Positions 26,729 to 37,034 of a DNA stretch of 64,000 bases are shown in pieces. The notes below the pieces were generated by a model that made no database searches, had not been told where the DNA came from, and was given only the letters and a program-made list of their open reading frames with translations. The position numbers and the translations under genes were made by a program. How positions within the stretch are numbered: position 1 is the stretch's first letter; each line of letters begins with the position of its first letter. Location: the NCBI RefSeq assembly GCF_013761245.1, contig NZ_JACDUT010000006.1, positions 62,001 to 126,000 on the forward strand, written 5' to 3'. The DNA comes from Thermaerobacillus caldiproteolyticus. GTDB taxonomy: Bacteria; Bacillota; Bacilli; Bacillales; Anoxybacillaceae.

Positions 26729-27958
26729 CTACAAACTATATTCAATATGTTGCTTTTCCACCTTTAATAAACGGGATACGTAGAAAAGAAACGGAAAGCC
26801 CAAGAAACTTAAGAGCGCTAGAGACCCGAATAAGTAACCTCCCCCAGAAACACCGAATACAGAAATGAAAAATCCGCCTAATGTTGGCCCAAACGCATTG
26901 CCGATCGAAGTAAAACTCATTGCTCCAAAATATAATCCCTTCATCTCTGGATTGGCAATTTGGTCAATAAATAAGTCATTCATTGTAAACATCATCACTT
27001 CTCCAATCGTAAAAATGACCACAGCTATGACTAGCAACCAAGGCTGATGAACAAGTCCAAATAAGAATAATCCACTTCCAACTGTGACCGTACCAAGCAT
27101 AATCGATACAATAGGAGAATAAAATTTGCCAATTCGTGAAACCGGATATTGCGCCACTAAAACAGTAACAGCGTTCACCACGATCAAATAAGAAAACAAT
27201 TCTACTCCATTTTGAAAATACGGGGCACTCGATAAATATTGAGGAATGGTGGAACTAAATTGCGAATATCCTGCCACACCTAACGTCATACCGATAATTG
27301 CAAAGAAAAATACTTTATCATGGATTAATACGTAACATGCCTTCCGTAATGTGATATGCTCTTTCGTTTCACCAGACGGCGAGGCTATCGTATATTGTTT
27401 GCGGTGGAACATGAGCGATAGCGACAAGCCGTATAATATATAAATGATGGCGGTAAGCCAAAAAGCAGAGGTCGAGGAAGCACTTCCCATTTTTAAGCCG
27501 AGCAATGGACCAATAGCAGCTCCAACATTAATAGCAGCATAGCGCAAATTAAATACAAGCAACTTTTGTTCTTGTTTTGTTACATCCGATAACAATGCCC
27601 GCGAAGATGGCTCAAAAAATGAACGGCATATTCCGTTTAGGGCATTTAGAAGAAAAAAGACAAAAACATGCTCTGCTATAGCAAAACCAATAAACACGAA
27701 TGCCCATACCCATATAGAAGCAAGCATAATCCGTTTTCTTCCAAAACGATCAGATAAGTGACCGCCTATAAATCCGCTAAACAAGCTGACAAATGCACTG
27801 ATTCCGATAATAGCTCCCGCCTCTACAGGACTAATTCCCTTTACTTTTGTTAAATAAATCGATAAAAAAGGAATCGCCATAAATGTTGCCGTTCTTGCGA
27901 ATAATGTTCCGATAATAATATGTAAGCTTAACGGATGCAATGTTTTGAGTGTACCCAT
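26729..27958 (-). CDS. MFS transporter (multidrug type)
   Basis: 409 aa from ATG 27958 after AAGGGGGAACGT; a start 45 nt earlier has no ribosome site. Twelve hydrophobic segments, motif A GHLSDRFGRKRIML between helices 2 and 3, and GAAIGPLLGL (motif C-like) in helix 5. Drug/proton antiporter-like permease of the cytoplasmic membrane; the substrate is unknown. Confidence 0.85.
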   Translation of the reverse strand: MGTLKTLHPLSLHIIIGTLFARTATFMAIPFLSIYLTKVKGISPVEAGAIIGISAFVSLFSGFIGGHLSDRFGRKRIMLASIWVWAFVFIGFAIAEHVFVFFLLNALNGICRSFFEPSSRALLSDVTKQEQKLLVFNLRYAAINVGAAIGPLLGLKMGSASSTSAFWLTAIIYILYGLSLSLMFHRKQYTIASPSGETKEHITLRKACYVLIHDKVFFFAIIGMTLGVAGYSQFSSTIPQYLSSAPYFQNGVELFSYLIVVNAVTVLVAQYPVSRIGKFYSPIVSIMLGTVTVGSGLFLFGLVHQPWLLVIAVVIFTIGEVMMFTMNDLFIDQIANPEMKGLYFGAMSFTSIGNAFGPTLGGFFISVFGVSGGGYLFGSLALLSFLGFPFLFYVSRLLKVEKQHIEYSL

Positions 27959-28727
27959 ACGTTCCCCCTTAAATCGATATATTTTGCCATTGGGATAGTA
28001 CATAACGGAAGTGTCAGCTATGGAAAACTTCGCTTTCTCCCGCTGTTATAAAGCGATCGGGATTGGATTATTTGTGACCCTACAATTGGAAGATTTTCGC
28101 TAAAAAATCGTGTAATTCCCTTTTTTATTGCTCATAACCTCTTTTTTCTTAAAAGAATCGTTACCGAAAGAAAAGAAACCGACTAGGGCTTTAGCCATAT
28201 TTGTATATCTTTATCTGGTCTTGCTTACTATGCCGCAAAACTCGCAGTGCTTCACTCAACAGAATTAATATGGGACTGGCCAGCAAACTCGTTGAAAAAT
28301 TCGGAGAAGGAAAAAAGTGATCAAGCATGAATCGTTGTTTCTGCTACTAGAGCTTGCGCCCGTTTTTCTAGTAATTCATTTCCTCACGCCCCCTATACTT
28401 ATCCATTTCCGAGATTGGAAACGGCGTGATCTTCCCTTGTTTGTCATTGCCCATTACAAAACACGCTATAAGCAGTCAAGGAAGCACCACTGGACTTCTT
28501 TCGATTCGCTAGGTTGTATTTTTCGATCCTTCGACAGCAGAATAGCTGTTTACGATAATGATTGAACTTTCGTAATTATATAGCATTGCTTTATCTGCAT
28601 TCACTCTGTCTCTTTACTATTATTTGTTGTCAAGTTTAAAAAGGACAATCAGCAAGTTGTTTCCTAAGAAAGATACTTTGTTTTTAGTTGATTATTTAGA
28701 ACATAGTTTCATTAGATAATATTATGA
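27959..28727. other. Long spacer without a convincing gene
   Basis: About 770 bp between two minus-strand MFS genes. Open frames are short, lack ribosome sites and are broken by stops (for example 28317-28565 on plus). It reads like decayed coding sequence (hydrophobic LLLITSFFLKRIV-type stretches near 28120), but no family is recognisable. The repeat copy at 28694-28718 lies at its end. Confidence 0.4.
28694..28718. repeat. ATTTAGAACAWWGTTT repeat, copy 1
   Basis: ATTTAGAACATAGTTTCATT; copies 2 and 3 lie at 30047-30071 and 33462-33486 in the same orientation. Copies 1 and 2 bracket the MFS gene 28728-29930. Confidence 0.5.
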
Positions 28728-29930
28728 TCATGCCGATGGGTCATGATGATGAAAGGACGGTTGCTTCTTTACTTCTTTGGTAAAAAAGTATAAAACAAGC
28801 GCCAATGAAATGGTACCAAAGACGACGACCATATATGATAGTCCAATCGTATCAAGCAACAATCCCGTTCCAAGAAGAACGACTTGAAACATGACGCGGT
28901 CTAACATATTTTTAAACGAGAAAAAGCGGCCATGGTATTGTTTTGGAATGTTTGTTTGAAAAATGGTTGCAGCAATCGGAAAAAAACAGCCAACTCCAAA
29001 ACCAAATACAGCAAATGACAACAATGGAGCAATTTTCATTTCCGCAAAATATAACGATAAATGAGCGCAAGCAATCAACAGAGAAAAGCTGTATAACATT
29101 CTTCGTAAATCCCATTTCTCCGCAATTCGTTTCACGATAAACGCGCCGATCATAAAGCAAACCCCTTCTGCTGTATATAAAAGCCCTTTAATCGTGCTGT
29201 CATGTTGCAATTCGCTTATATTGATGACCATTAAGTTAAATCCGCCGAGAAACAACGTTGGAACAATCGTTAATAACAATGCGATTTTCACAAGAGGGAA
29301 TTGTTTTAAAACAGGGACGATTTCTTTAAAATTGGCTGCTTGGTGATGCTTGTTCCGTCTTTGTTTTCCCTCTTCCTGAATATGTAGGAAAAACGTTGAT
29401 ACAAATAGGCCTCCATAGGCAATCATGCTGAATACATATAGCGAGTGAAGGTTCATCACAGCAAGCAATGCTCCACCCAAGGCAGTGCCGAGAATTCGAG
29501 CCACCGTCGAAACATTCATATGAACCCCATTCATTGATAACAATTCTTTTTCCTTCACTATGAGCGGAATCGCTGCCTGAAGTGCTGGAAAATAAAAAGC
29601 GGCTGACACTTGAATGACAACCATAAACACAACCATCCAACCAACGGATGAAAAATGCAGCGCTAGCATCATAAATATGACGCTGGCCATTCGAAAAAAG
29701 CCTGCATATAGCAATACCGTTTTTTTCTTGTAGCGGTCAATCACTTTTCCCGCTATCGGACCTACCATAACCCCCGCCAACAACCCTATAAATAAAATAA
29801 GGGATTTCAAAAAATCAGAGGAAACATGTTGTTGTAAAAATTCCAAATTCCCAATGATCCCCAACCACAACCCTAATCCTGCAACAAATTCTCCTATTAG
29901 CACAAGCCACACATTTTGGTTTTTCCACAT
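28728..29930 (-). CDS. MFS transporter (enterobactin-exporter-like MFS_3 type)
   Basis: 400 aa from ATG 29930 with AAAGAGGAG 9 nt upstream. Twelve hydrophobic segments; VIDRYKKKTVLLYAG is the motif A variant, and FYFPALQAAIP is typical of the MFS_3 group of exporters. Ends in His-rich HHHDPSA. Flanked on both sides by the ATTTAGAACA repeat. The substrate is unknown. Confidence 0.85.
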   Translation of the reverse strand: MWKNQNVWLVLIGEFVAGLGLWLGIIGNLEFLQQHVSSDFLKSLILFIGLLAGVMVGPIAGKVIDRYKKKTVLLYAGFFRMASVIFMMLALHFSSVGWMVVFMVVIQVSAAFYFPALQAAIPLIVKEKELLSMNGVHMNVSTVARILGTALGGALLAVMNLHSLYVFSMIAYGGLFVSTFFLHIQEEGKQRRNKHHQAANFKEIVPVLKQFPLVKIALLLTIVPTLFLGGFNLMVINISELQHDSTIKGLLYTAEGVCFMIGAFIVKRIAEKWDLRRMLYSFSLLIACAHLSLYFAEMKIAPLLSFAVFGFGVGCFFPIAATIFQTNIPKQYHGRFFSFKNMLDRVMFQVVLLGTGLLLDTIGLSYMVVVFGTISLALVLYFFTKEVKKQPSFHHHDPSA

Positions 29931-30046
29931 GTCACCATCTCCTCTTTTTTGCCATTGACATTTTATCACACTATTTCGATTAGAGAAATATTTTTCTCTT
30001 TTCACTCTTTTCTATTGCATGTTATTTTTGATTTTTACAATTATTT

Positions 30047-30071
30047 ATTTAGAACATAGTTTTATTAAAAA
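30047..30071. repeat. ATTTAGAACAWWGTTT repeat, copy 2
   Basis: ATTTAGAACATAGTTTTATT, upstream of both the MFS gene (minus) and alaX (plus). Confidence 0.5.
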
Positions 30072-30150
30072 TATATATAACAAAAAGTGGGCAGGAGGTT
30101 GAAAAATTGTTAAAATAAAGAAAATGAGATGACAAGAAAGGATGAAATTT

Positions 30151-31341
30151 GTGACTACGAAATTGTACTATACTTCGCCCTCGACGACGGAATGGATGAC
30201 AACGATCACCAGCTGTCGCGAAGATGGTGATACATATATCGTCACATTAGCAGAAACAGCTTTTTATCCAGAAGGGGGTGGCCAGCCTTCTGACAAAGGA
30301 ATGATAGAAGATATTCCTGTTATCGATGTTTTTGAACAAAACGGGGAAGTATATCATCGCCTCCCTTCCCTTCCGTCTACATCAACGATTCACTGTCAAA
30401 TTGATGCTGATCGTCGTCTTGATCATACGCAACAACATAGCGGTCAACATTTATTATCCGCCGTATGTATCGACTTATTTGATGCCCATACCGTTAGTTT
30501 TCATCTTGGCAGTGATATCGTTACGATTGATTTGAACATTCCATCCTTATCGGAACACGAACTCATGGCAATTGAAGACCGGGTGAACGAGCTTATTTAT
30601 GCGAACATTCCTGTTAAAACGTACTACGTCTCAAAAGAAGAAGCTCATACGATTCCGTTTCGTAAACTCCCGGATGTCGATGGTGAAATTCGCGTCGTAG
30701 AAATCAAAGGAGTAGATGTTTCCGCTTGCTGCGGCACGCATGTCGCACGGACTGGAGAAATTGGAATGATTAAACTATTAAAAACCGAACGACATCGCGG
30801 TATGACGCGCCTGTCGTTTAAATGCGGTAAACGCGCGCTTGACGATTATCGCGCCTCTCACACTATCCTTACCAATATATCTCAACAATTCGGAACAAAC
30901 CGAGAAATGTTGTTCGATGTGCTGTGTAAACTAGAATCAGAAAACAAGGAGTTACAGAAACAGCTGCAGCAGCTAAAGCAAGTCATTTATGGAAGCGAAG
31001 CACAAACAAGCGCTCAACAAGCCGAAAATATTCCAGTTGTCGTTCGCCTCTATGAACAATATACGATGAAAGATTTGCAGGCCATTGCGAACGAAATCGT
31101 GACCCGTTACAATAAAACTGCCATTTTGGCAACAACAACAGAACATCGTTTAGTCATGGTCAAGTCCCCTTCTCTTTCATTACATGTCGGACAATTGTTC
31201 AAACAGCAGCTCGAAGCAATGAACGGAAAAGGTGGCGGTAACGAACGACAAGCACAGGCAACCTTTTCAACCATTGAAGATGTACATGCGTTTATGCATT
31301 GGTTGGAAACGGAAGTGATGAGAGTGACAGCGAATGATTGA
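30151..31341 (+). CDS. Alanyl-tRNA editing protein, long AlaX form
   Basis: 396 aa from GTG 30151; the ATG at 30142 overlaps the AAAGGATG ribosome site. N-terminal beta-barrel with FYPEGGGQPSDKG, then the editing domain with zinc ligands HSGQH and CCGTH, followed by a coiled-coil linker (LESENKELQKQLQQLK) and a C-terminal DHHA1-type domain (GKGGGNERQAQA). It removes serine or glycine wrongly loaded on tRNA-Ala. It overlaps the tatD-like gene by 8 nt. Confidence 0.92.
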   Translation: MTTKLYYTSPSTTEWMTTITSCREDGDTYIVTLAETAFYPEGGGQPSDKGMIEDIPVIDVFEQNGEVYHRLPSLPSTSTIHCQIDADRRLDHTQQHSGQHLLSAVCIDLFDAHTVSFHLGSDIVTIDLNIPSLSEHELMAIEDRVNELIYANIPVKTYYVSKEEAHTIPFRKLPDVDGEIRVVEIKGVDVSACCGTHVARTGEIGMIKLLKTERHRGMTRLSFKCGKRALDDYRASHTILTNISQQFGTNREMLFDVLCKLESENKELQKQLQQLKQVIYGSEAQTSAQQAENIPVVVRLYEQYTMKDLQAIANEIVTRYNKTAILATTTEHRLVMVKSPSLSLHVGQLFKQQLEAMNGKGGGNERQAQATFSTIEDVHAFMHWLETEVMRVTAND

Positions 31342-32086
31342 TGCCCACATTCATCTTGACCAATATGCTGATATCGAAGAAACTATACAACAATGGCAAG
31401 AGGCAGGAATTGAGGCGGTTGTCGCTGTATCTACCGACTTACGGTCAAGTTATCGGACACTCGAGCTCAAACAACGGTTCCCTACCTTCATTTATGCAGC
31501 GATCGGCTTTCATCCGGAACAACCGCTGCCAAATCAAGCAGATTGGAACGAATGGACTCGTTTATTACAACAAGAACGTCAACATCTTGCTGCCATCGGA
31601 GAAGTCGGGCTTCCGTACTATTCAGCGGAAGCCGTTTCGCATTTTCCCTACTATCGCGATTTATTTGAACAGATCACTCAGCTTGCTGTCGATACTTCCT
31701 TACCTTTAGCGATTCATGCCGTATATGATCGCGCGCAGACTGCTTTAACAATTTTGCAAAAGTATAAAGCCACAAAGGCACATTTTCATTGGCTAAAAGC
31801 CAATCCCGTTCTCGTTCAGCAAATTATCCAATGCGGTTATTATATTTCCGTTACTCCAGAAGTTTGTTATCGGAAACGTGATCGACAATTGCTTTCTCAC
31901 GTTCCGATCGAGCAACTGTTATTAGAAACGGACGGACCTTGGCCATTTGATGGACCGTTCACCGATGTTCCTACATCGCCTTTATTATTATCGTATTCGC
32001 TTCAAGCCGTCGCTTCCTTTTATCGCCAAGATATTGCAACAATACGGGCAAGCATCGTTACCAATACAAGGAAGCTTTACAAATGA
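31334..32086 (+). CDS. TatD-family metal-dependent hydrolase
   Basis: 250 aa, ATG 31334 within the end of alaX (8-nt overlap, so coupled translation). Metal ligands of the TatD amidohydrolase barrel are visible: DAHIHLD, the glutamate in AIGEVGLP, AIHA, HFHW and ETDGPWPF. TatD proteins are DNases or quality-control hydrolases; the substrate here is unknown. Coupling to a tRNA editing factor suggests, but does not prove, a related role. Confidence 0.88.
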   Translation: MIDAHIHLDQYADIEETIQQWQEAGIEAVVAVSTDLRSSYRTLELKQRFPTFIYAAIGFHPEQPLPNQADWNEWTRLLQQERQHLAAIGEVGLPYYSAEAVSHFPYYRDLFEQITQLAVDTSLPLAIHAVYDRAQTALTILQKYKATKAHFHWLKANPVLVQQIIQCGYYISVTPEVCYRKRDRQLLSHVPIEQLLLETDGPWPFDGPFTDVPTSPLLLSYSLQAVASFYRQDIATIRASIVTNTRKLYK

Positions 32087-32167
32087 CGTCGCAAAAATTC
32101 CTCTAGCGGAAACGACCATTTTTCTGTACACTAACTAACGAACGTTTTAATCAAGGAGTCGTGTAGT

Positions 32168-33430
32168 ATGATCGATTTTTCCTATGAACAGCTCAAACAG
32201 CGCATCACCGAATTAGAACAAGAATTACAATTATATAAAAATTTTGTGAAGGAGCTTCCTTTTCCAGTGGAATTTACGGATCACTCATTAGGAATGAAAT
32301 TGAAAAAAAAGCGTGGAAAAATAGCACCAACGATTCATTCGCTTTCCACTTCTCGTGAAACAGGTACCTATCTTCAGCTTGATATCAATCTGGATAGCGA
32401 TTTACCTTTTGAGAAAATCGAAACATTTTTAGCACCGATTCTTGATTTCGTTCCACATCATATCGTGTTTGTGGATGGTAACGGAATCATTACGCTTTGC
32501 AACTTGCAAGCAGCCAACGATATGGGAGTTAACCGCGATTCTGTTATTGGAAAGCATATACGTGATTTAGTAAAACTACCGGATGAACTCATTGTCACGC
32601 TAAAATCAATTGAAATGAACGAACCGATTTATAATCAAGAAGTATTAGACCGCTATTACGGAATTATTAATACGCGCATGATCCGGAATGAGGACGGCTC
32701 TATCAAACGTGTTATCAGTATGTTTCAATCGTTAAACTTGATGAAAGAAACGGAAAAATTAGCCGTAGCTGGACGTATCGCTGCAGGAATTGCCCATGAA
32801 ATTCGCAATCCGCTGACAACCGTGCGCGGATATTTGCAATTTTTAAAGAGCGATCTCCCTGACCGAATCGTTTCACTTATCGATCAATTGCTTATTCCTG
32901 AACTCGACCGTGCTAACAGCATTATTACCGATTTTTTGAATATCGCCAAACCCGCTGACATCAAGATGGAAAAAATACAAATCAATCAATTTATTCAAGA
33001 GGAGTTAGGCATGTTACTACAAAGTGAAGGGTTACTCCATAACGTGGAGATTCGTTTTAATTTAGATGAACGTTTAACCGATTATGATGTCGAAGCAGAT
33101 AAAAATCAGCTTCTGCAAGTGTTTTTAAACTTATTTCGCAACGCAGTCGAAGCGAAAGTGAAAAAAACGATGAATGTATCGATTTCAAGCAAATTACATA
33201 ACAACATTGTACAAATTCAATTTTGTGACGACGGCCCAGGAATTCCTCCGACCATTATCGATCACATTTTTGACCCATTTTTCTCGACAAAGGAAACCGG
33301 AACAGGGCTCGGACTATCGTTATCACGTAAAATTATTGAACTACATAAAGGAACGATGAAAGTGCAAAGCAGCGAATGCGGAACATGCTTTTTCATCGAA
33401 TTGCCCATTGTGAAAGCAAGGCTGTCTTAA
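32168..33430 (+). CDS. Soluble PAS-domain sensor histidine kinase (KinA/KinE-like)
   Basis: 420 aa, ATG 32168 with AAGGAG upstream. An N-terminal coiled coil is followed by a PAS domain (about 90-190, PHHIVFVDGNGIITLCN), the H box GIAHEIRNPLTTVRGYLQF with the phosphorylated histidine, and an ATPase domain (NLFRNAVEAK, DDGPGIP, GTGLGLSLS). No membrane segment and no adjacent response regulator, which fits an orphan kinase feeding Spo0F of the sporulation phosphorelay (family knowledge, not shown). Confidence 0.85.
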   Translation: MIDFSYEQLKQRITELEQELQLYKNFVKELPFPVEFTDHSLGMKLKKKRGKIAPTIHSLSTSRETGTYLQLDINLDSDLPFEKIETFLAPILDFVPHHIVFVDGNGIITLCNLQAANDMGVNRDSVIGKHIRDLVKLPDELIVTLKSIEMNEPIYNQEVLDRYYGIINTRMIRNEDGSIKRVISMFQSLNLMKETEKLAVAGRIAAGIAHEIRNPLTTVRGYLQFLKSDLPDRIVSLIDQLLIPELDRANSIITDFLNIAKPADIKMEKIQINQFIQEELGMLLQSEGLLHNVEIRFNLDERLTDYDVEADKNQLLQVFLNLFRNAVEAKVKKTMNVSISSKLHNNIVQIQFCDDGPGIPPTIIDHIFDPFFSTKETGTGLGLSLSRKIIELHKGTMKVQSSECGTCFFIELPIVKARLS

Positions 33431-33446
33431 ATATAGTCGAGACAGC
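33419..33446 (+). terminator. Weak terminator overlapping the kinase stop
   Basis: GCTGTCT (33421-33427) pairs with AGACAGC (33440-33446) around the TAA stop; the T tail is poor. Confidence 0.45.
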
Positions 33447-33461
33447 TTCATTTATATTATT

Positions 33462-33486
33462 CATTTAGAACAATGTTTACTTAAAT
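33462..33486. repeat. ATTTAGAACAWWGTTT repeat, copy 3
   Basis: ATTTAGAACAATGTTTACTT, in the spacer before the MATE gene. Confidence 0.45.
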
Positions 33487-33621
33487 ATATAAACATAATT
33501 CGATTCTCGTATCCCTTTTTGCGAACGCCATATCTTTTCGTTTAAAATTATTGTTTCTTTTCTCTTTTTCTCGTAATCTATAGTAATAGTGGAATTTCTT
33601 TGTAAAAGAGAGGCGTCGGAA

Positions 33622-34986
33622 ATGCAACAAACCGTCACACTAAAAGATAAAGCAGCTCAATTACTGCACATTCTCTTTCCTGTTTTAATCACGCAGCTCA
33701 GCTTGTATGCGATGAACTTTGCCGATGTAACAATGTCAGGTCATGCAAGTGCTGTGGATTTAGCGGGGGTCGCCATTGGATCAAGCCTTTGGGTTCCCGT
33801 TTTTACGGGCCTTAGTGGAATTCTGTTATCCATTACCCCGATCGTTGCTCAACACCTCGGAGCCAAACGATATGATCAAATCCCTTATTCGGTCATGCAA
33901 GCGATGTATTTAGCAATTGTCATTGCATTTGTCATTATTGGATGCGGAATGATCGGATTGGACTTTATCTTAGAACAAATGAAGTTAGAAGATAACGTGC
34001 AACAAATTGCCTATGATTATTTAGTCGCTCTTGCTTTTGGTATTATTCCATTGTTCATTTATCATGTGTTACGTTGTTTTATCGATGCACTTGGACAAAC
34101 GAAAGTAACAATGTTCATTACCTTAACCGCATTGCCGATGAATATCTTTTTTAATTACTTACTCATTTACGGCAAGCTAGGGTTCCCTAAGCTAGGTGGA
34201 GTCGGCGCAGGCTATGCAACAGCGATTACGTATTGGTGTTGTTGCTTTTCTGCTTTATTAGTCATCCATCGTTTTCGCCGATTTGCCCGTTATCGTGTTC
34301 TTCATCGCCTTTATCCTATTTCATTGGCCATGTGGAAAGAGTTATTAAAAGTAGGACTTCCGATCGGATTTGCAATTTTTTTTGAAACGAGTATTTTTGC
34401 TGCGGTTACATTATTGATGAGTGAATTTAGCACAACAACGATTGCTGCCCATCAAAGCGCGATGAATTTTGCCTCACTTCTTTATATGATTCCGTTAAGT
34501 ATTTCCACAGCACTAACGATCGCTGTTGGTTTTGAAGTTGGGGCAAATCGCTATAAAGATGCCAAACAATACAGTTTTCTCGGCATCGGAATGGCGGTAT
34601 GTACAGCCGTTCTTACTTCGCTTTTTCTTTATTTTTTCCGTGGAGAAATCGCTTCAATTTACACAAAAGAACAAGAAGTGCTTTTACTAACGAAACAATT
34701 TCTGTTGTACGCTATTTTCTTCCAACTTTCTGATGCGATTGCTGCTCCGATTCAAGGAGCATTGCGAGGGTATAAAGATGTAAATGCTACGTTTGTAGCC
34801 GCCTTAATTTCTTACTGGGTCATCGGACTGCCATTTGGCTATCTACTAGCGAAGTTCACTTCAGCTCACGCGTTTGGTTATTGGATTGGGCTTATTGCAG
34901 GCTTAGCTGCTGGTGCCGTTTTCCTTCTTGCCCGTCTTTTGTTTATCCAACGCCGCTACCACCGCATACAAACAATGAAAGGCTGA
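33622..34986 (+). CDS. MATE-family multidrug efflux protein (NorM/YojI-like)
   Basis: 454 aa from ATG 33622 (AGAGAGGCG upstream); the frame is open 33 nt further without a ribosome site. Twelve hydrophobic segments in two repeats; [22 protein letters not shown] and [13 protein letters not shown] are typical of NorM-type MATE antiporters, which exchange cations for drugs. Its TGA lies in the terminator stem. Confidence 0.9.
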   Translation: MQQTVTLKDKAAQLLHILFPVLITQLSLYAMNFADVTMSGHASAVDLAGVAIGSSLWVPVFTGLSGILLSITPIVAQHLGAKRYDQIPYSVMQAMYLAIVIAFVIIGCGMIGLDFILEQMKLEDNVQQIAYDYLVALAFGIIPLFIYHVLRCFIDALGQTKVTMFITLTALPMNIFFNYLLIYGKLGFPKLGGVGAGYATAITYWCCCFSALLVIHRFRRFARYRVLHRLYPISLAMWKELLKVGLPIGFAIFFETSIFAAVTLLMSEFSTTTIAAHQSAMNFASLLYMIPLSISTALTIAVGFEVGANRYKDAKQYSFLGIGMAVCTAVLTSLFLYFFRGEIASIYTKEQEVLLLTKQFLLYAIFFQLSDAIAAPIQGALRGYKDVNATFVAALISYWVIGLPFGYLLAKFTSAHAFGYWIGLIAGLAAGAVFLLARLLFIQRRYHRIQTMKG

Positions 34987-35010
34987 CAGATGAATAACTG
35001 TCAGCCTTTT
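34978..35010 (+). terminator. Terminator of the MATE gene
   Basis: AAAGGCTGACAG/CTGTCAGCC stem, loop 8 nt, then TTTT; it contains the TGA stop. Confidence 0.85.
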
Positions 35011-35282
35011 CTCCTTTCAGCGTTGTTGCTTCATATGGTCAAGCACTTCGCAATCAATGTTTCATTTTCAAGTCATCGTTTTTCAAAATATTCTCCGTAT
35101 GTAAATACGTATTCAATAACAAAACTCTTAAGCCTTACTTGGATAATAAAAATAGCTGCAACTTTATTATGTGAAACAGTAATATAAAGCCTTTTCATGC
35201 CCCTCAACTATTCAGCCCTCTGCTAGTTCAACTAAATTATCTAAAAAAAGGAAAATTTAAATGTTTGTGTTAAACAAAAAGT

Positions 35283-36025
35283 TTATATGAACTTGTATAA
35301 TACTTGTCCTATCAACAAAAAATGATAGTGATTAATAAAGACTTAGCATATCTTACAGGAATATGCGGTAATGTCAGTAAGCCAAATTGAGAACCTATTG
35401 CTGATCCTATTGCCATAGCAAAAGCATAATGCCATTGCACAAATCCCGTTTGATAAAATACACCAAATGCTCCCAAACAACTTCCTAAAATTAAAACCCT
35501 TGTAAGCTGAACAGCCTTCATGTAAGTATTTTCTTGACTCATATAGTGAATAATTCCAAACGTTGAAGATCCCGGTCCAAATCCTCCATCGTATGCAGCT
35601 ATGAAGAAAGGGACAATTCTGCTTACGATACTAGTTTTTTTGTTTTTCCCTTCAACAGACGATACCCACTGTTTGCTTCTTAAAGTAACAATTAAGGCAA
35701 CTACCAATAAAATAAGGGCTATAACGTTCATAGTCTTTTCGTCAATACTTGTAGTAATTAGAGCTCCGCAAATCCCTCCAAGCAATGCAATACAAACATT
35801 CATACATATCGTTTTGCCATCTAGATATTTATTTTTTAACAAATATGATACACTCGTTAGTGCGGCAATCCCAGATGAAAACTTATTGGCGGCAATGCCG
35901 ATTTGAATAGGAACTCCTACAAGCATCATTGCTGGTAATGTAATTAATCCGCCACCGCCAGCTAACGTTCCAACAAAAGAAGAGATAATTCCTACCCCTA
36001 ATAAAGCAAAAAACAAAGTATCCAA
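35283..36025 (-). pseudogene. TSUP (TauE/SafE) permease with a 3'-terminal frameshift
   Basis: The intact frame (36025 to 35312) gives 237 aa with the family pattern VGTLAGGGGLITLPAMM, AANKFSSG and GPGSSTFGI, and about seven membrane segments. It ends abruptly as LLITIIFC. One extra T in the T6 tract at 35317-35322 would instead continue FLLIGQVLYKFI and stop at 35283, which is what the last helix of this family should look like. So a 1-nt deletion probably removes the last helix end. TSUP proteins export sulfite or organosulfonates or take up other anions. It may still be functional. Confidence 0.75.
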
Positions 36026-36299
36026 GATACTCCCCCAAAAAATTTCTAAATCTAATCAGAGAATGATATAATTTTCAATGTCTGCTTTAGGAGTAACGGC
36101 GATAACCCTCCCTATCATCGTATCACCTTTACCAATTTAGTTGAGTATGAAAAGTAAAAAAGCTCTATTGTAAATTCAACGGCATTATTGATAATTCCGC
36201 ATCTTTATGGTCACTCAATAATGCAAGGTTAACGCTTCGTAAAGATGATTACATCAATTATCGCCTTTTAGACAGCCGATGTGAGAAAAAAGGCATGAA

Positions 36300-36935
36300 A
36301 GCTCATTTTTCACTTCTTCTTCATAGCAGCGATGTTTCTCTCTTTCGGTTTTGGTAAAGGACAACTCTGCAATAATGGTCATTGACGCATAAATCAATAT
36401 AACGGTCATTGTAGCCACCAAAACCTCCATGTTCTTTGACAACTAAAAACGCGGAACGACTGTTTACCTTGGATGTCCCAGCTTCTTAGCTAGCATATAA
36501 CGCCTTCAACAAGCAGCCTGAGGCAATCCTTTTTTGTTCAAACGTTCTTCCCATCACTAATACTGTTTCTTCTCTCCTAACATATTCTTTGTGCAGCGTA
36601 GTAGTTTCTGATAATTCCAACATCTTAAGGATAACATTTTTTAACTGTAAAATACCATTGTATTTCCTTTCGCATCCACGATTCCGGCTTCCCTTCGTTC
36701 GCGGTCGCTCTCTTCTGTCAGCAATATCTTACTTAGGCGTTTCTTATGACATTTTTTTGATGCCATTAATTCTAATCCTCTGGCGGCGTAAGATGTGTTC
36801 GCATACGATTGAATTACAATCATCCCTGCCCCAGCTTTCACCTACGAAATGACAGCGTCGACTCCGAAAAATTTCTGAACCGACTGCCCAACTCATTTTT
36901 CCTGATCATATTCAACTATGGAATGTGTATGCACA
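36300..36935 (-). pseudogene. Decayed DUF1028-family gene
   Basis: Pieces of a DUF1028 (Ntn-hydrolase-like) protein can be read in order on the minus strand: HSIVEYDQEK (near 36930), KFFGVDAVIS then an in-frame TAG, VKAGAGMIVIQSYANTSYAARGLELM, RERREAGIVDAKGNT, then after a frame change EETVLVMGRTFEQ, a TAG, and LVVKEHGGFGGYNDRYIDLCV (near 36380), ending at TGA 36323-36321. At least two stops and two frameshifts. The 62-codon frame 36254-36442 is a shadow of it. Confidence 0.75.
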
Positions 36936-36990
36936 GCTATCCTATCCTGTCATAATTCTTTCTCTTTTTCATTCATTCTATCTAAAAATA

Positions 36991-37022
36991 AAAAAGGAAG
37001 AAGCTGTTCTGGAGCTTCTTCC
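36991..37022 (-). terminator. Terminator of the first YjcZ pair
   Basis: Stem GGAAGAAGCT (36996-37005) with AGCTTCTTCC (37013-37022), followed on the minus strand by TTTTTATTTTT. Confidence 0.85.
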
Positions 37023-37034
37023 CGTTTATACGCA

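Noticed and set aside
28317-28565. 82-codon plus-strand frame in the long spacer
   Set aside because: No ribosome site, odd composition and no family resemblance.
34990-35187. 65-codon plus-strand frame after the MATE gene
   Set aside because: Its start is in the terminator loop and there is no ribosome site.
36254-36442. 62-codon frame resembling a small membrane protein with a GGAGG upstream
   Set aside because: Another frame on the same strand over the same bases encodes the conserved C-terminal part of DUF1028, so this is a shadow of a pseudogene.
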